This document shows positions 8,126 through 17,460 of a stretch of DNA of 64,000 bases, piece after piece. The stretch comes from Flavobacterium tagetis. Lineage in GTDB: Bacteria > Bacteroidota > Bacteroidia > Flavobacteriales > Flavobacteriaceae. Numbering within the stretch: the stretch's first letter is position 1; the number at the start of each line of letters is the position of its first letter. The translations under genes and the position numbers were made by a program. The stretch is from the NCBI RefSeq assembly GCF_016735615.1, contig NZ_JAERSF010000002.1, positions 310,001 to 374,000 of the forward strand. Direction: 5' to 3'. A model generated the notes under the pieces. That model saw nothing but the letters and a program-made list of their open reading frames with translations. It was not told the origin of the DNA and did not search any database.

Positions 8126-10435
8126 TCAAACGCTTTCACTCAAAATAGAATAAACCAGTTCCTTAGTTGGTTTTTGGTCTTTTAATTTTGCACGAACTTC
8201 TTCAAAAGTGACTTTAAAATCACAGCCCGATTTGTATTCGGCACAGCCATAAGCCGTTTTGCCTTTTAGGATAGTTCCTTTTTTGCATTTCGGACAAGTC
8301 AAAGCATCCGAACTTTCTTTTGTTTCGGCTTTTTTATCTGTTTTCTTAGGTTCTAATTTCAGTTTGTAATTTTCCTCAAAACGAATTAAACCCTCAACAG
8401 TTCCAGAATCGGTTTTAAAGCCTTTTATATTTACCGTAGAACCTTTTTGAACCAATCTTAAATACTGGCTTTCTGTAATTTTTTTATCATGAAAAACAAA
8501 AGGCAGTACAAAATCACAACCCGATTTGTATTCGCTGCATCCAAAAGCCGATTTCCCTTTTAGTATATTTCCTTTTTGACATTTCGGACATTTTTCTGCC
8601 GAAATTCCAGAAGCTTTCTTTTTCTCTTTTTCTGCTTTTACGGTTGGTTTCTGGATTGTTGCAGCATGCGAAATATTGGCATGTTTGGTTTCGCTTCGAA
8701 CTTCATATACCAAAGCTTCCACCATGCGCTTCATGTTTCTGATAAACGCAGCAGCAGTAAAAGTTCCCTTTTCAATATCTTTTAATTGCTTTTCCCAAGT
8801 TCCCGTAAGCTCAGCCGATTTCACCAATTCATTCTGAATCGTATCAATCAATTGAATTCCTGTTAAAGTTGGTAGAACCTGTTTTTTATTTCGAACAATG
8901 TACTGGCGCTTAAAAAGCGTCTCAATAATATTTGCACGAGTTGATGGACGTCCGATTCCGTTTTCTTTCATTAATTCGCGTAAATCTTCATCGTCAACCT
9001 GTTTTCCTGCGGTTTCCATGGCACGCAATAAAGTCGCTTCTGTAAACTGATTGGGTGGTTTAGTTTCTTTTTGAAGAAAAGAAGGTTCATGCGGACCTTT
9101 TTCGCCAACAGTAAAACTCGGCAATAAATCGGGTTCTTTTTCTTTTGCATTTGGATCTTCAAAAACAACGCGGAAACCTTTTTTCAAGATTTCTTTTCCC
9201 GTCGCTTTAAAAGTCACATCCGCAGCTTTTCCGATTACGGTTGTGTTGGCAACCAAACAATCATCATAAAAAACGGCGATAAAACGTCTCGTAATAATAT
9301 CGTAGACCTGTTGTTGATTGAACGGCAGATTGTTCTGAACTCCCGTTGGAATAATCGCGTGGTGATCGGTTACTTTTTTGTCGTTGAAAACCTTTGGCGA
9401 TTTCTTGATTTTTTTCCCTAAAAGAGGCTGAGTTAATTCGACATAATTGGTTAATTTCTGCAGAATTCCAGGCACTTTCGGATAAATATCCCCAGGTAAA
9501 AAAGTCGTGTCTACTCTGGGATAGGTAATGACTTTCTGTTCGTATAAAGTCTGTGCAATTTTCAGCGTTTCTTCTGCCGAAAATCCGAATTTCTGATTGC
9601 AATATACCTGTAAACCTGTTAAGTCAAAAAGCTTTGGAGCGTATTCGTTTCCATTCTTTTTATCTACAGAAACAATTTCGAAATCACTTTCTTTAACTTT
9701 CGCGGCTATAATTTCTCCGTCTTCTTTCTTTAGAAAACGGCCTTCTTCATAACTAAAAAGCGTTTCTCTGTACAAAGTCTGCAATTCCCAATAGGGCTGA
9801 GGTTTAAAGTTTTCGATTTCTCTAAAACGATCTACAACCATTGCCAGTGTTGGCGTTTGCACACGGCCGATAGATAAAACCTGTTTGTAGCCCCCATGTT
9901 TTACGGTGTACAAACGCGTTGCATTCATTCCTAAAAGCCAATCTCCAATGGCTCTAGAAAATCCGGCGTAGAATAAATTATCATAATTAGAAGAGGGTTT
10001 TAGGTTTTCGAACCCTTCTTTAATAGCTTCTGTGGTAAGAGATGAAATCCACAAACGCTGAATTTCGCCTTTGTAATGCGCTTCGTTCATCACCCAGCGT
10101 TGAATGAGTTCTCCTTCTTGTCCAGCATCCCCGCAGTTAATGACAACATCTGCTTTTTCGAAAAGGCTTTTAATGATTTTAAACTGTTTCTGGATTCCCG
10201 AATTCTGAACGACTTTGGTTTCAAATTTTTCAGGAAGCATTGGCAGATTGTTCAAATCCCAGCTTTTCCAGTGCGGTTTATAATCGTTGGGTTCTTTTAA
10301 GGTGCATAAATGCCCAAAAGTGTAGGTGACAGCATAACCATTACCTTCGTAATAGCCATCGTGCTTGGTATTGGCACCTAAAACAGATGCAATTTCACGT
10401 GCTACACTTGGTTTCTCAGCAATACAGACCTTCAT
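8126..10435 (-). CDS. topB: DNA topoisomerase III
   Basis: A type IA topoisomerase of 769 residues that relaxes or decatenates DNA by passing single strands. The Toprim domain (about 1-135) has AEKPS and the acidic cluster CGDAGQEGEL (101-110). The central domain has SIGRVQTPTLA (188-198) and the catalytic tyrosine in TYPRVDTTF (Tyr305). Two C-terminal zinc-ribbon units follow, each starting CPKC.KG.ILKGK and ending YKSGCDF (about 620-655 and 710-745). The second acidic residue of the usual DxD is Gly, which is common in the TopB branch. No conjugation genes lie nearby, so this is probably the chromosomal copy. Confidence 0.93.
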   Translation of the reverse strand: MKVCIAEKPSVAREIASVLGANTKHDGYYEGNGYAVTYTFGHLCTLKEPNDYKPHWKSWDLNNLPMLPEKFETKVVQNSGIQKQFKIIKSLFEKADVVINCGDAGQEGELIQRWVMNEAHYKGEIQRLWISSLTTEAIKEGFENLKPSSNYDNLFYAGFSRAIGDWLLGMNATRLYTVKHGGYKQVLSIGRVQTPTLAMVVDRFREIENFKPQPYWELQTLYRETLFSYEEGRFLKKEDGEIIAAKVKESDFEIVSVDKKNGNEYAPKLFDLTGLQVYCNQKFGFSAEETLKIAQTLYEQKVITYPRVDTTFLPGDIYPKVPGILQKLTNYVELTQPLLGKKIKKSPKVFNDKKVTDHHAIIPTGVQNNLPFNQQQVYDIITRRFIAVFYDDCLVANTTVIGKAADVTFKATGKEILKKGFRVVFEDPNAKEKEPDLLPSFTVGEKGPHEPSFLQKETKPPNQFTEATLLRAMETAGKQVDDEDLRELMKENGIGRPSTRANIIETLFKRQYIVRNKKQVLPTLTGIQLIDTIQNELVKSAELTGTWEKQLKDIEKGTFTAAAFIRNMKRMVEALVYEVRSETKHANISHAATIQKPTVKAEKEKKKASGISAEKCPKCQKGNILKGKSAFGCSEYKSGCDFVLPFVFHDKKITESQYLRLVQKGSTVNIKGFKTDSGTVEGLIRFEENYKLKLEPKKTDKKAETKESSDALTCPKCKKGTILKGKTAYGCAEYKSGCDFKVTFEEVRAKLKDQKPTKELVYSILSESV

Positions 10436-10543
10436 TTTTTCCTTTTCTTATTGAAAGAGCGAAAATAGGGATTTTATGGGAAAGGGACAAAAGCTCTAAG
10501 ATTCTAAGTTGTTCTTGTAAAATCGAAAAATGATTTTAGAAGA

Positions 10544-11038
10544 TTATAAATATCCTATAAGTTTTGCAATTGAACAAATTATAAGTGCCAGGCCGACAAT
10601 AGCAACGAGGTTAAGAAAAAAGGTATAAGTTTTGCCTTTTATAATGAAATTTTCAGGACAATCTGCACTGTAAAGTATTTTTATTTTTTTATTTATATTT
10701 TCCTCATACGAACGAAATTTATCTACGTCTGATGAGGAATGAATAAGAGGAATTCCTTTAAAAAACTTTCCGTCAGAAGTTTGAAACTCAATTATGGGAG
10801 TTTTATGCCCCTCCTCATCGGAGTCGTAAGCAACGATTCTTCCAAAAATTTCGATTCCTGTTTTGTCAATGTCATTTAAAAAATTAAGAGCTAAGATTGA
10901 TATTAATAAGAATAAAACACCTAATAGCAATAAAAAATAGAATATTTCATAAAACATCAAAAATGCACTCACGAAAAAGAAAACGGTAGAAAAGATTGGA
11001 GTATATTTTTTTAAAACAATTATAAGAGAATGATTCAT
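10544..11038 (-). CDS. DUF3592-like membrane protein, 164 aa
   Basis: Three predicted membrane helices: a pair at the N-terminus (about 13-55) and one near the C-terminus (about 140-160). Between them is a beta-rich segment (EIFGRIVAY, KTPIIEFQTSDGKFFKG, KIKILYSADCPENFIIKG) that fits DUF3592. It lies 10 nt downstream of the LprI-like gene and probably shares its message. Function unknown. Confidence 0.55.
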   Translation of the reverse strand: MNHSLIIVLKKYTPIFSTVFFFVSAFLMFYEIFYFLLLLGVLFLLISILALNFLNDIDKTGIEIFGRIVAYDSDEEGHKTPIIEFQTSDGKFFKGIPLIHSSSDVDKFRSYEENINKKIKILYSADCPENFIIKGKTYTFFLNLVAIVGLALIICSIAKLIGYL

Positions 11039-11048
11039 TTCTATATTT

Positions 11049-11462
11049 TTAATATTCTAACATTTTGTAATATATCTCCAATTCGACTGCTCTTGCTTTT
11101 ACAATTTCTTTCTTTTTGTTTTTTGCAACAGGATACCACATGGTTCCTTGCTTTACTTCGTAAAAGTATTTCGAAATAAAGCCATATTCTTTATCTCGAT
11201 AAACAAGCCATTGCTTTTGAGATTCCTTCAAAGTTTCAAAAGCTTCTTTTGGGAGTTTCGTTTTTAGTAAATTGTAATATTTGTTCAATTCTTTGTCCCA
11301 AGATTCACGAGCTTGTATGGTGCAATTGCACATGTCGGCATTAGAAATATTGTCTTTATTAAGACATTTTGATTCTAAAACATCAATTGGATTCTCTTTT
11401 TTGGTTTGTGAAAATGTAGCAATTGATAGAAGAAGAAAAATCAAAACTAATATTTTTTTCAT
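11049..11462 (-). CDS. LprI-like (DUF1311) secreted protein
   Basis: A 137-residue protein with signal peptide (cleavage near TFSQ). The helical core has the DUF1311 pattern: paired cysteines CLNKDN and DMCNCT, then WDKELNKYYNLL and LKESQKQWLVYRDKEY. DUF1311 includes LprI, which can inhibit lysozyme, so a periplasmic or surface protective role is possible, but the family is broad. It is sandwiched 5 nt from the gene upstream and 10 nt from the gene downstream, so three genes (11893 to 10544) form an operon. Confidence 0.7.
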   Translation of the reverse strand: MKKILVLIFLLLSIATFSQTKKENPIDVLESKCLNKDNISNADMCNCTIQARESWDKELNKYYNLLKTKLPKEAFETLKESQKQWLVYRDKEYGFISKYFYEVKQGTMWYPVAKNKKKEIVKARAVELEIYYKMLEY

Positions 11463-11467
11463 TTCAT

Positions 11468-11893
11468 TTATACTTTAAAAATATCAATTCTTCTCATCCA
11501 TAAGATTTCCGATTCTAAAAATTGAAGCTTGGTCTTCACTATTTTATCGCTTTTATCTCTCGGATTTTTAGTTATAAATCTCGCTGTAGAATGGCTAAAA
11601 TCTAATGTATATTTTTGGTCTAAATCTGTTTTTTTATCAGAAGAAAAAGAAATCAGATTGTCTTTTTCGCTCCATTTTCCTTTTCCGTATTTATTGCTTT
11701 CTTGCGGAGTTCCTCCTTGTATGTTAGAATACGAATGAAACTCAAATGTTCCGTCTTGATTTAAAGTCAGTTTATATTCAATTTTATGATTTTCGGAAGA
11801 AAGCGAACGAGTGTAATCGCCAGCAAACTGATTAGACTGTGCAAACAAATTTAATTTTAAAATTAAAAGTAATGTGGTGATTATTAGTTTCAT
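11468..11893 (-). CDS. Hypothetical secreted protein, 141 aa
   Basis: A signal peptide (MKLIITTLLLILKLNLFAQ) is followed by a beta-rich domain with FAGDYTRSL, YKLTLNQDGTFEFHSY and GKGKWSEKDNLISF. The pattern of a Gly-Asp-Tyr start and repeated beta hairpins resembles small lipocalin-like or META-like Bacteroidetes domains, but I cannot name a family. It heads the three-gene operon that includes the LprI-like protein. Confidence 0.55.
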   Translation of the reverse strand: MKLIITTLLLILKLNLFAQSNQFAGDYTRSLSSENHKIEYKLTLNQDGTFEFHSYSNIQGGTPQESNKYGKGKWSEKDNLISFSSDKKTDLDQKYTLDFSHSTARFITKNPRDKSDKIVKTKLQFLESEILWMRRIDIFKV

Positions 11894-12310
11894 TTATTTT
11901 TCGGATAGTTTAAGAGTTTTTTCAAAAATAAATGGTTTAAAATCAAAATCCTTACGTAAAACCATATTGGTAAAGTTATAATTTTTTTATTGTCAGAAAT
12001 AAGCTTATCTTGCTAAAAATATTACAATTAATACCATAATGGTCACTGCAAATTTTTATTTAGTAAATAGCTGTCTAATGTGCTTAATGTGCACATTGCT
12101 GTATTTGCATGACGATACTTTCTTGAAAAGCTCAAAAGAGTTTATTCCTTTTGCCCTGTCACAACTCTAGGCAGGGGATATTTTACCATTTAATTTTTAT
12201 TATTTAATCTCATTTATTCAGGATATGATATCGTTGAATATGCCGCTTTGCGTGCTATTCACTGTAGAGTTGTGTCATATCTTAGAAAAAATGAAACACA
12301 CAAGAAAGTC
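11894..12310. other. Intergenic region between divergent units
   Basis: About 415 nt without a convincing gene. It holds a perfect 12-bp palindrome AATGTGCACATT (12086-12097) and a short stem CCCTG...CAGGG (about 12154-12177). The reading frame that opens at 12248 uses a TTG codon and is probably untranslated before the ATG at 12311. Confidence 0.4.
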
Positions 12311-12682
12311 ATGTCACAAAATATAATTTTAACCACAGGAACATACGATTTAATTAAAGATCACGTAAGAAGAAAAAAAGTAACTGTTCAGGAAGAAGAA
12401 CTTTTATTAGGCCAGCTAAAACATGCCACGCAGGTATTGCGTAAAAATCTGCCTGAAGATGTAGTTTCTATAGATCGAAAAGTTACATATAAAGACCACA
12501 GTAATAACGAAGAAAAAACAATTCTTCTTGTTGGTCCAGAAAAAGCAAAAGTGAGTAAAAACAAAATTTCGGTTCTTTCAGATGAAGGAATTGCAATGGT
12601 AGGCTACAAAGAAGGCGATATTATTGAATGGCCTGCTAAAAAAGGAAATCTAAAATTAGAAATTTTAAAAGTAGAAGAATAG
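12311..12682 (+). CDS. GreA/GreB-family protein (GreAB C-terminal domain)
   Basis: A 123-residue protein with the GreA/GreB C-terminal FKBP-like domain: VSIDRKVTYKD, TILLVGPEKA, ISVLSDEGIAMVGYKEGDIIEW. It has only a short helical N-terminus, so it is closer in build to Rnk-type proteins than to full transcript-cleavage factors. It probably binds RNA polymerase near the secondary channel. I chose the ATG at 12311 (MSQNIILTTG) because the frame upstream needs a TTG and carries a segment unlike the family. A strong terminator follows at 12715. Confidence 0.75.
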   Translation: MSQNIILTTGTYDLIKDHVRRKKVTVQEEELLLGQLKHATQVLRKNLPEDVVSIDRKVTYKDHSNNEEKTILLVGPEKAKVSKNKISVLSDEGIAMVGYKEGDIIEWPAKKGNLKLEILKVEE

Positions 12683-12714
12683 GTACAATCCCGTTTCGTT
12701 TTAAGTTTAGTAAC

Positions 12715-12742
12715 AATCCCAAAAGAGTTTTCTTTTGGGATT
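12715..12742 (+). terminator. Rho-independent terminator
   Basis: A 12-bp perfect stem (12715-12726 with 12731-12742, containing AATCCCAAAAGA) is followed by a run of T. Confidence 0.85.
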
Positions 12743-12867
12743 TTTTTATAAAATTAGTTTTGCCAAAAACAGACTCAAATGTGTTAAATGTTAAATAAAT
12801 TTTGTAATTATATTTTTATATTTTTGACGGCACAACCACCAATCCCAATTAACAAACTAACCCTTCT

Positions 12868-13854
12868 ATGAACAACTTTATCTCAAAGGCAAATTTGCCT
12901 AAAATTTACAATACTACTGCCTTAATAGCATTTATATATGCTGGTTTAATGTTTATTTTTTCTGTTTACAAAGACTTCTTTTATGTCGACCAAACTTGGC
13001 TTCATGGTCTTACAGCCAACGGATTTTCTGTTTTCAGCAATTTAATCTGGATGGGTCTTCTTTTTATGCTTAAAGTTTTTTTGAATAAAACACTCCAATA
13101 TAAAAAGGCAAATTCGTTGATAAATGGTTCTCTAATCTTTTTAGGAATAGGAGTTTATTCTGTAGGGGTAGTTTTCTTTAAGTTGCTAAAAATTTATTTT
13201 TCTTCGGACGATCTTAATGCAATGCTTTCTTTTGGAGCAAGTTCTATTTCGAGTGCCATACTGCTAATGTTATCGAGTGTAGTGCTAATCGTAATTGATA
13301 TTATTTTAGGAAACCGTCTTAGAAAAATTGATATTGTTTTGAAAGATTATTTTAAAATATTAGGTTTTTCCTTTATCGTTTACGGTATAATTTCGGCGCT
13401 TATAATGGCAAAAGTCATTAACAGCGATATTGTTGCGTTTTTGCCAAAAATAGTTTTGGTTGCAGTTTTCGGATATATTTTAAAAGAAGTTTCTAAAATG
13501 AATCCTGCAGATTTACCTTCTGAGCCTGAACCTAAAATTGCGGTTAATTATTCTCCTGCTAAAACTTTCTCGGAAAATAAAGCTGAAAAAGTAGAGAAAA
13601 TAAACGTTTCAGATAGAAAGAAAGAAATCGCTGTTCAGGAAACAATTCCAAGTTTTGATATCAACGAACTTGAAAATAAAGAGGAAATACTTTCTTATTT
13701 TGAAAATCTCTCAAACGATGAAAAAAATAGACTGGGAGTAGTAGTTGCAAAAAACTATAATCAGGATTTGACGGCCGATCAGACAAAGAATCTTATTTTG
13801 CATTATATCGTAGAGAAAAAACTATACGATCATAATCGATTTGCACCGAAATAA
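12868..13854 (+). CDS. Multi-pass membrane protein, 328 aa, function unknown
   Basis: Six or so hydrophobic segments occupy residues 15-210, followed by a soluble tail of about 115 residues rich in Lys and Glu (residues 215-328) that ends in a predicted helical bundle. The promoter is clear: a TATTTTTG element about 40 nt upstream of the ATG. No family recognised. It could be an inner-membrane sensor or scaffold, but nothing in the sequence decides this. Confidence 0.55.
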   Translation: MNNFISKANLPKIYNTTALIAFIYAGLMFIFSVYKDFFYVDQTWLHGLTANGFSVFSNLIWMGLLFMLKVFLNKTLQYKKANSLINGSLIFLGIGVYSVGVVFFKLLKIYFSSDDLNAMLSFGASSISSAILLMLSSVVLIVIDIILGNRLRKIDIVLKDYFKILGFSFIVYGIISALIMAKVINSDIVAFLPKIVLVAVFGYILKEVSKMNPADLPSEPEPKIAVNYSPAKTFSENKAEKVEKINVSDRKKEIAVQETIPSFDINELENKEEILSYFENLSNDEKNRLGVVVAKNYNQDLTADQTKNLILHYIVEKKLYDHNRFAPK

Positions 13855-13961
13855 GCCGTTTTTCGTTTTGATTTTCAATATAGACAGTTGATAAAATCCG
13901 TTCAATGAACGGTTAAAATAACTAAATTCGTTCTTCTCAATTTAATCATAACCAATTATAA

Positions 13962-14753
13962 ATGAGTATGAAACAAGCTGAAACTATAGACGAAGTAATT
14001 CTGTTATTGGATCAGATAATAGAAAAGTCAAAAATAGACCAGAGCAATTTAGGTTTGTTTGCTATTCTGTATCGCGAAGTTACGGTAAGAGTAAAAGAAG
14101 GCATTCTGTTCGGTTCTTTTCAGAATGGCGAACGAATGGAAAAACTCGATGTTATTTTTGCCAATCGATACTTGAAAGCGTATTATCAATATCAAGCCAA
14201 AGAAAAACCGTCTGAATGCTGGGCATTTGCTTTTGAACAAGCCGAAAATTTCTGGCCAATAGTTTTACAGCATTTGCTTCTTGGAATTAACGCACATATT
14301 AATCTCGATTTAGGAATTGCTTCGGCAGAAGTCTCTACAGTAGAAGATATCGAGGATTTAAAAGCCGATTTTGATAAGATAAACTTCATTTTGAGCAATC
14401 TCGTTGGCGGTGTCGAAAAATGCCTCATCAAAATTTGGCCAACGCTTACGTGGATATTAAAATTTACGGGCAAAGTAGACAACTTCTTTATAGATTTCAG
14501 TATGGAAACGGCAAGAAACGGCGCATGGAAATTTGCGAACGAATTTGTAGCTGTTCCAGAAAACGAAAGAGAAGTCTGCACGCAATTAAGAGACAAAAGA
14601 ATAACCGAAATTGCCCGATTGGTTTCGAATCCGGGATATTTTGTGAGCGCCGTTTTCAAATTCATTCGTTTATTTGAGAGAGGAACTGTTGCTCAAAAAA
14701 TAATCGATATGCAGATTATGGAAGAGAAAAATATGGAATGCGTTGTGGCGTGA
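13962..14753 (+). CDS. DUF5995 family protein
   Basis: A 263-residue soluble, mostly helical protein. It carries the DUF5995 landmarks: LYREVTVRVKEG, MEKLDVIFANRYLKAY and especially QHLLLGINAHINLDLGIA (about residues 106-123). The conserved His and Asp residues suggest a hydrolase or metal-binding site, but no activity is known for the family. The gene is alone, convergent with the next minus-strand gene. Confidence 0.7.
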   Translation: MSMKQAETIDEVILLLDQIIEKSKIDQSNLGLFAILYREVTVRVKEGILFGSFQNGERMEKLDVIFANRYLKAYYQYQAKEKPSECWAFAFEQAENFWPIVLQHLLLGINAHINLDLGIASAEVSTVEDIEDLKADFDKINFILSNLVGGVEKCLIKIWPTLTWILKFTGKVDNFFIDFSMETARNGAWKFANEFVAVPENEREVCTQLRDKRITEIARLVSNPGYFVSAVFKFIRLFERGTVAQKIIDMQIMEEKNMECVVA

Positions 14754-14768
14754 TTTTGGAAAAATACA

Positions 14769-15041
14769 TTATTTCATTCCAGTTTCCAGATAATCTTCAA
14801 AACCTCCGTTGTATATTTTTTCTACCCATTTTTTAAAATCTGTAGTGTTTTCAATGATATATGTTTTAGCATATTCTTTGCCAAGATTTTCAATGATTTT
14901 GATTGTTTCTCCGTTTTTAATTCTTTCGTTTATTCTATGAAGATTATTTGCGCAGAATTTAAAAACCGACAAAGTATCGTATTCGCTAGAATTATTGAGA
15001 TATAAAATCTCTTCTTCTGTATTGTAAAAATTATATCCCAT
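14769..15041 (-). CDS. Hypothetical protein, 90 aa
   Basis: A short acidic, helical soluble protein with no motif I recognise. It lies 21 nt downstream of a second small gene and 15 nt from the convergent DUF5995 gene. No signal peptide. Function unknown. Confidence 0.45.
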   Translation of the reverse strand: MGYNFYNTEEEILYLNNSSEYDTLSVFKFCANNLHRINERIKNGETIKIIENLGKEYAKTYIIENTTDFKKWVEKIYNGGFEDYLETGMK

Positions 15042-15062
15042 TTTAAATGAATGGTTTTTGAA

Positions 15063-15302
15063 TTAGGTATTAAAGATAATGAGCAACATTACAAAACCGC
15101 CTAAGAAAAGAACTCCAATCATATGATTTCGATTACTGTTATCATCTTTTTTCTGGTTACTTCCGCTTGGTGACCAGAAACTTGAAAATGTTCTGAAATC
15201 ATTGTCATTGGAAAGAGTCCATAAATTGTAACCAAGAAATCTCGCTGAAGCTCCTAAAAACTCCAGAATAATACGACCCGCTATTATCTGTTCAAGATCC
15301 AT
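15063..15302 (-). CDS. Hypothetical small membrane protein, 79 aa
   Basis: One clear membrane helix at the extreme C-terminus (HMIGVLFLGGFVMLLIIFNT) after a polar Ser/Asn/Lys segment, and a hydrophobic N-terminal stretch. It could be tail-anchored. It lies 14 nt downstream of the START-fold gene, in the same run of minus-strand genes. No family recognised. Confidence 0.45.
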   Translation of the reverse strand: MDLEQIIAGRIILEFLGASARFLGYNLWTLSNDNDFRTFSSFWSPSGSNQKKDDNSNRNHMIGVLFLGGFVMLLIIFNT

Positions 15303-15316
15303 TTTAAGCGATCTAG

Positions 15317-15811
15317 TTAATTATTAATCATAGGATTCAGATTCTCATCTTTATTTCTCAAATCCAATCCGCCTTCGTAAACCGATTTTAGATTGGTCAA
15401 ATAAAAATGCCAACCGTTGGAACAGCCCAGTCTAATATATTGTTTCGAATTATCATCTGTTGGAATGTTATGATGACGAAGTTCTACAATCGTGTAACCA
15501 TTTGTTTCGCTCAATTTTATATCTACCAGACACGCTCCTTCAAAGGTAAACTGCAATTGGTCTTTTCCGTTGGCAGAAATGATTTTTCCTTTCATAGCAT
15601 CATCATACAAATACCAAAGCCATTCATAAGTATTTCCTTCCGAAACATTTTGGTCTTTGCCGATTGGTTCTAGATTTGCATCAAAAAAAGATACTTTTTC
15701 TAGAAACCATTTTTCCAATTCATTCGCAATTGTCCAAGCGTTGTAAATGTCGCTGAGTTGCGCTTTAACAGCTATTTTTTTGGTGAAAGAAGTCCAGTCG
15801 AAGTTTTCCAT
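15317..15811 (-). CDS. SRPBCC/AHSA1-like START-fold protein
   Basis: A 164-residue soluble protein with the Activator of Hsp90 ATPase homologue 1 pattern: IAVKAQLSDIYNAWTIANELEKWF at the N-terminus, GNTYEWLWYLYDDAMKGKIIS in the middle, and a C-terminal long helix with GWHFYLTNLKSVYEGG. The fold is a helix-grip that binds hydrophobic ligands. In bacteria these proteins are mostly uncharacterised. It lies 34 nt downstream of the DoxX-like gene. Confidence 0.75.
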   Translation of the reverse strand: MENFDWTSFTKKIAVKAQLSDIYNAWTIANELEKWFLEKVSFFDANLEPIGKDQNVSEGNTYEWLWYLYDDAMKGKIISANGKDQLQFTFEGACLVDIKLSETNGYTIVELRHHNIPTDDNSKQYIRLGCSNGWHFYLTNLKSVYEGGLDLRNKDENLNPMINN

Positions 15812-15845
15812 GGGTTAATTTTTAGTTTAGTTTTTCTAAATTATT

Positions 15846-16661
15846 TCAGCTTGCTAAAACCTGTTTTTTAGAATCATTTGTTAATGCAATTACCAATGCG
15901 ATTCCGCAGAAAAGTAAAGCGATAATAGCGCGTACAATTTCATTTCCGCCACCTACAGTTGGGTTTGCAACAGCATCTTGAATATGGAAGAAAAGTACAA
16001 AAAGTAAAAGCATTAAAGCCAAAAGAAGCGAAATAGGTTTTATCCAAAGCTTAAAAATAATCGAAATGCCCGAACAAATAAGCGCCACGCCTACAAAATA
16101 AGTCCAAAACATAGTTCCTGGCAACCATTTCGGAACCATTGTAGACACAAACTCAGCAAAAAGAAAATGGCTTAAACCAAACAAAAGCATTAAAAACGAA
16201 TAGAAAATTCGCCCAACAGGGATAAGTTTTTCTAGAAATTTGTCGAATTTACTTTCGCTTTTGTCCGCGCTATAGGAACCTGCCAATACAAACGCTCCGC
16301 CGCTATACGTGAGTTCCTCAATAGCATTGATCCAGATTTGTGTAGCGTTGGTTTTATCGGTATTAAAAACAAAAATAAACGGAAGATGAGAAACTATAAA
16401 AGCGGTAAGAAAAGCAAAACCCAAATAAAGACACACTTTTTTGGTATCGATAAATTTAATGGTAACGATTCCCGAAATAATAATTCCTGCCAATATTAAA
16501 ACGATTCCGGTAAGGATAGAAAAAACAGAATATTGATGCGCCCAAGCGGGAAAAGGAGATAAAATTTCAGATCGAAAATCTTTGATAATAAGCTGATGTA
16601 CTCCCAGAGCAATGATGCCAATACCGTAAAATAAACGGCCGATTTTGATAAGTCCTTTCAT
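15846..16661 (-). CDS. DoxX-like membrane protein with two halves
   Basis: A 271-residue membrane protein with eight predicted helices in two related halves. The first starts IGRLFYGIGIIALGVHQLI and the second VGRIFYSFLMLLFGLSHFL (about residue 148). Both have the four-helix DoxX-like layout with a conserved Phe/His at the end of helix 1. Family members act in redox or quinone-linked steps at the inner membrane, but the role here is unknown. It heads the minus-strand run 16661 to 14769. Confidence 0.65.
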   Translation of the reverse strand: MKGLIKIGRLFYGIGIIALGVHQLIIKDFRSEILSPFPAWAHQYSVFSILTGIVLILAGIIISGIVTIKFIDTKKVCLYLGFAFLTAFIVSHLPFIFVFNTDKTNATQIWINAIEELTYSGGAFVLAGSYSADKSESKFDKFLEKLIPVGRIFYSFLMLLFGLSHFLFAEFVSTMVPKWLPGTMFWTYFVGVALICSGISIIFKLWIKPISLLLALMLLLFVLFFHIQDAVANPTVGGGNEIVRAIIALLFCGIALVIALTNDSKKQVLAS

Positions 16662-16787
16662 TAATAGTGGTTTTAGATAGTAAATTTATTTTTGGTGTTG
16701 ATCAAATATATAAATTTATTACTAAAATACTGATTTAATGGATGGAAGGTTTGTTTCTGATGAGTTTATCTTTTTTGCTAGCGCGAG

Positions 16788-17378
16788 CTATTTTTCAGAA
16801 TCCAATTGCACTTTTAGAAGTTTCAATAGCTTTTCGACTTTAGTTAAATATTTGGTTTCAGCCATCATTGGAATTTTTTTACCATTTACATCATGATAAT
16901 GATTTAATTCATTAAGGTTTTTAAGTGTTTTAGGGAATGGTTGAATTTGAATTGTTCCAGCTCCAAATATTTCATTTATAGCTTGATCTATTTCAGAATC
17001 TATTATGTAGCAAGTTTGAATTAAACCAATAGTTTCAAATATTTCTTTTTGATAAATAGAAGTATCTCTCATCAAGTTGGCTGCTCTGTCAAATTCTTTA
17101 TTAGATTGATCTAAATCTTTTTCGTCGGAAAGTAAATTAAATTTTGCATAGAAATACTCTGCTGAAAATCGTGTTCCTAAATGGAAAATTATTGATTGAG
17201 TCCAAATATATTTGTAAGCGAGCAAACGAGAGTACGCAATTCTTCTATTATCATATTTCTTTTGATTTTTAAAAAGTTTAAAGGAATTGTGATATGAAAG
17301 TATACTTCCAATAATGACTGCTAATAATGTAAACAATGAAGTAAATACGGCTTTCAGTATATCAGTGTTAAATTCCAT
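16788..17378 (-). CDS. Hypothetical protein with N-terminal membrane anchor, 196 aa
   Basis: One membrane helix (about 9-28) is followed by a long helical cytoplasmic domain. The layout is like short single-pass proteins found in accessory regions. No motif recognised. It lies between housekeeping genes and an HTH-containing operon, and the A/T-rich flanks suggest an accessory origin, which is inference. Confidence 0.45.
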   Translation of the reverse strand: MEFNTDILKAVFTSLFTLLAVIIGSILSYHNSFKLFKNQKKYDNRRIAYSRLLAYKYIWTQSIIFHLGTRFSAEYFYAKFNLLSDEKDLDQSNKEFDRAANLMRDTSIYQKEIFETIGLIQTCYIIDSEIDQAINEIFGAGTIQIQPFPKTLKNLNELNHYHDVNGKKIPMMAETKYLTKVEKLLKLLKVQLDSEK

Positions 17379-17460
17379 GTTATTTTTTTATTTAGAAAAC
17401 TATCTTTTTGTGTTGATGTTAACGTTTTGATGTTTTGAGACTTTCACGCTAGCAGGTGGT

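Noticed and set aside
8576..8785. Antisense frames inside topB and other large genes
   Set aside because: They shadow the codon pattern of the main gene, have no promoter and no recognisable domain.
8126..10435. topB as a sign of an integrative conjugative element
   Set aside because: No tra, mob, integrase or relaxase genes lie nearby, and chromosomal topB is common in this group.
12086..12097. Palindrome AATGTGCACATT, which looks like a CRP-type site
   Set aside because: No second copy, no promoter at a suitable distance, and the start of the nearby gene is 214 nt away. Too weak to call.
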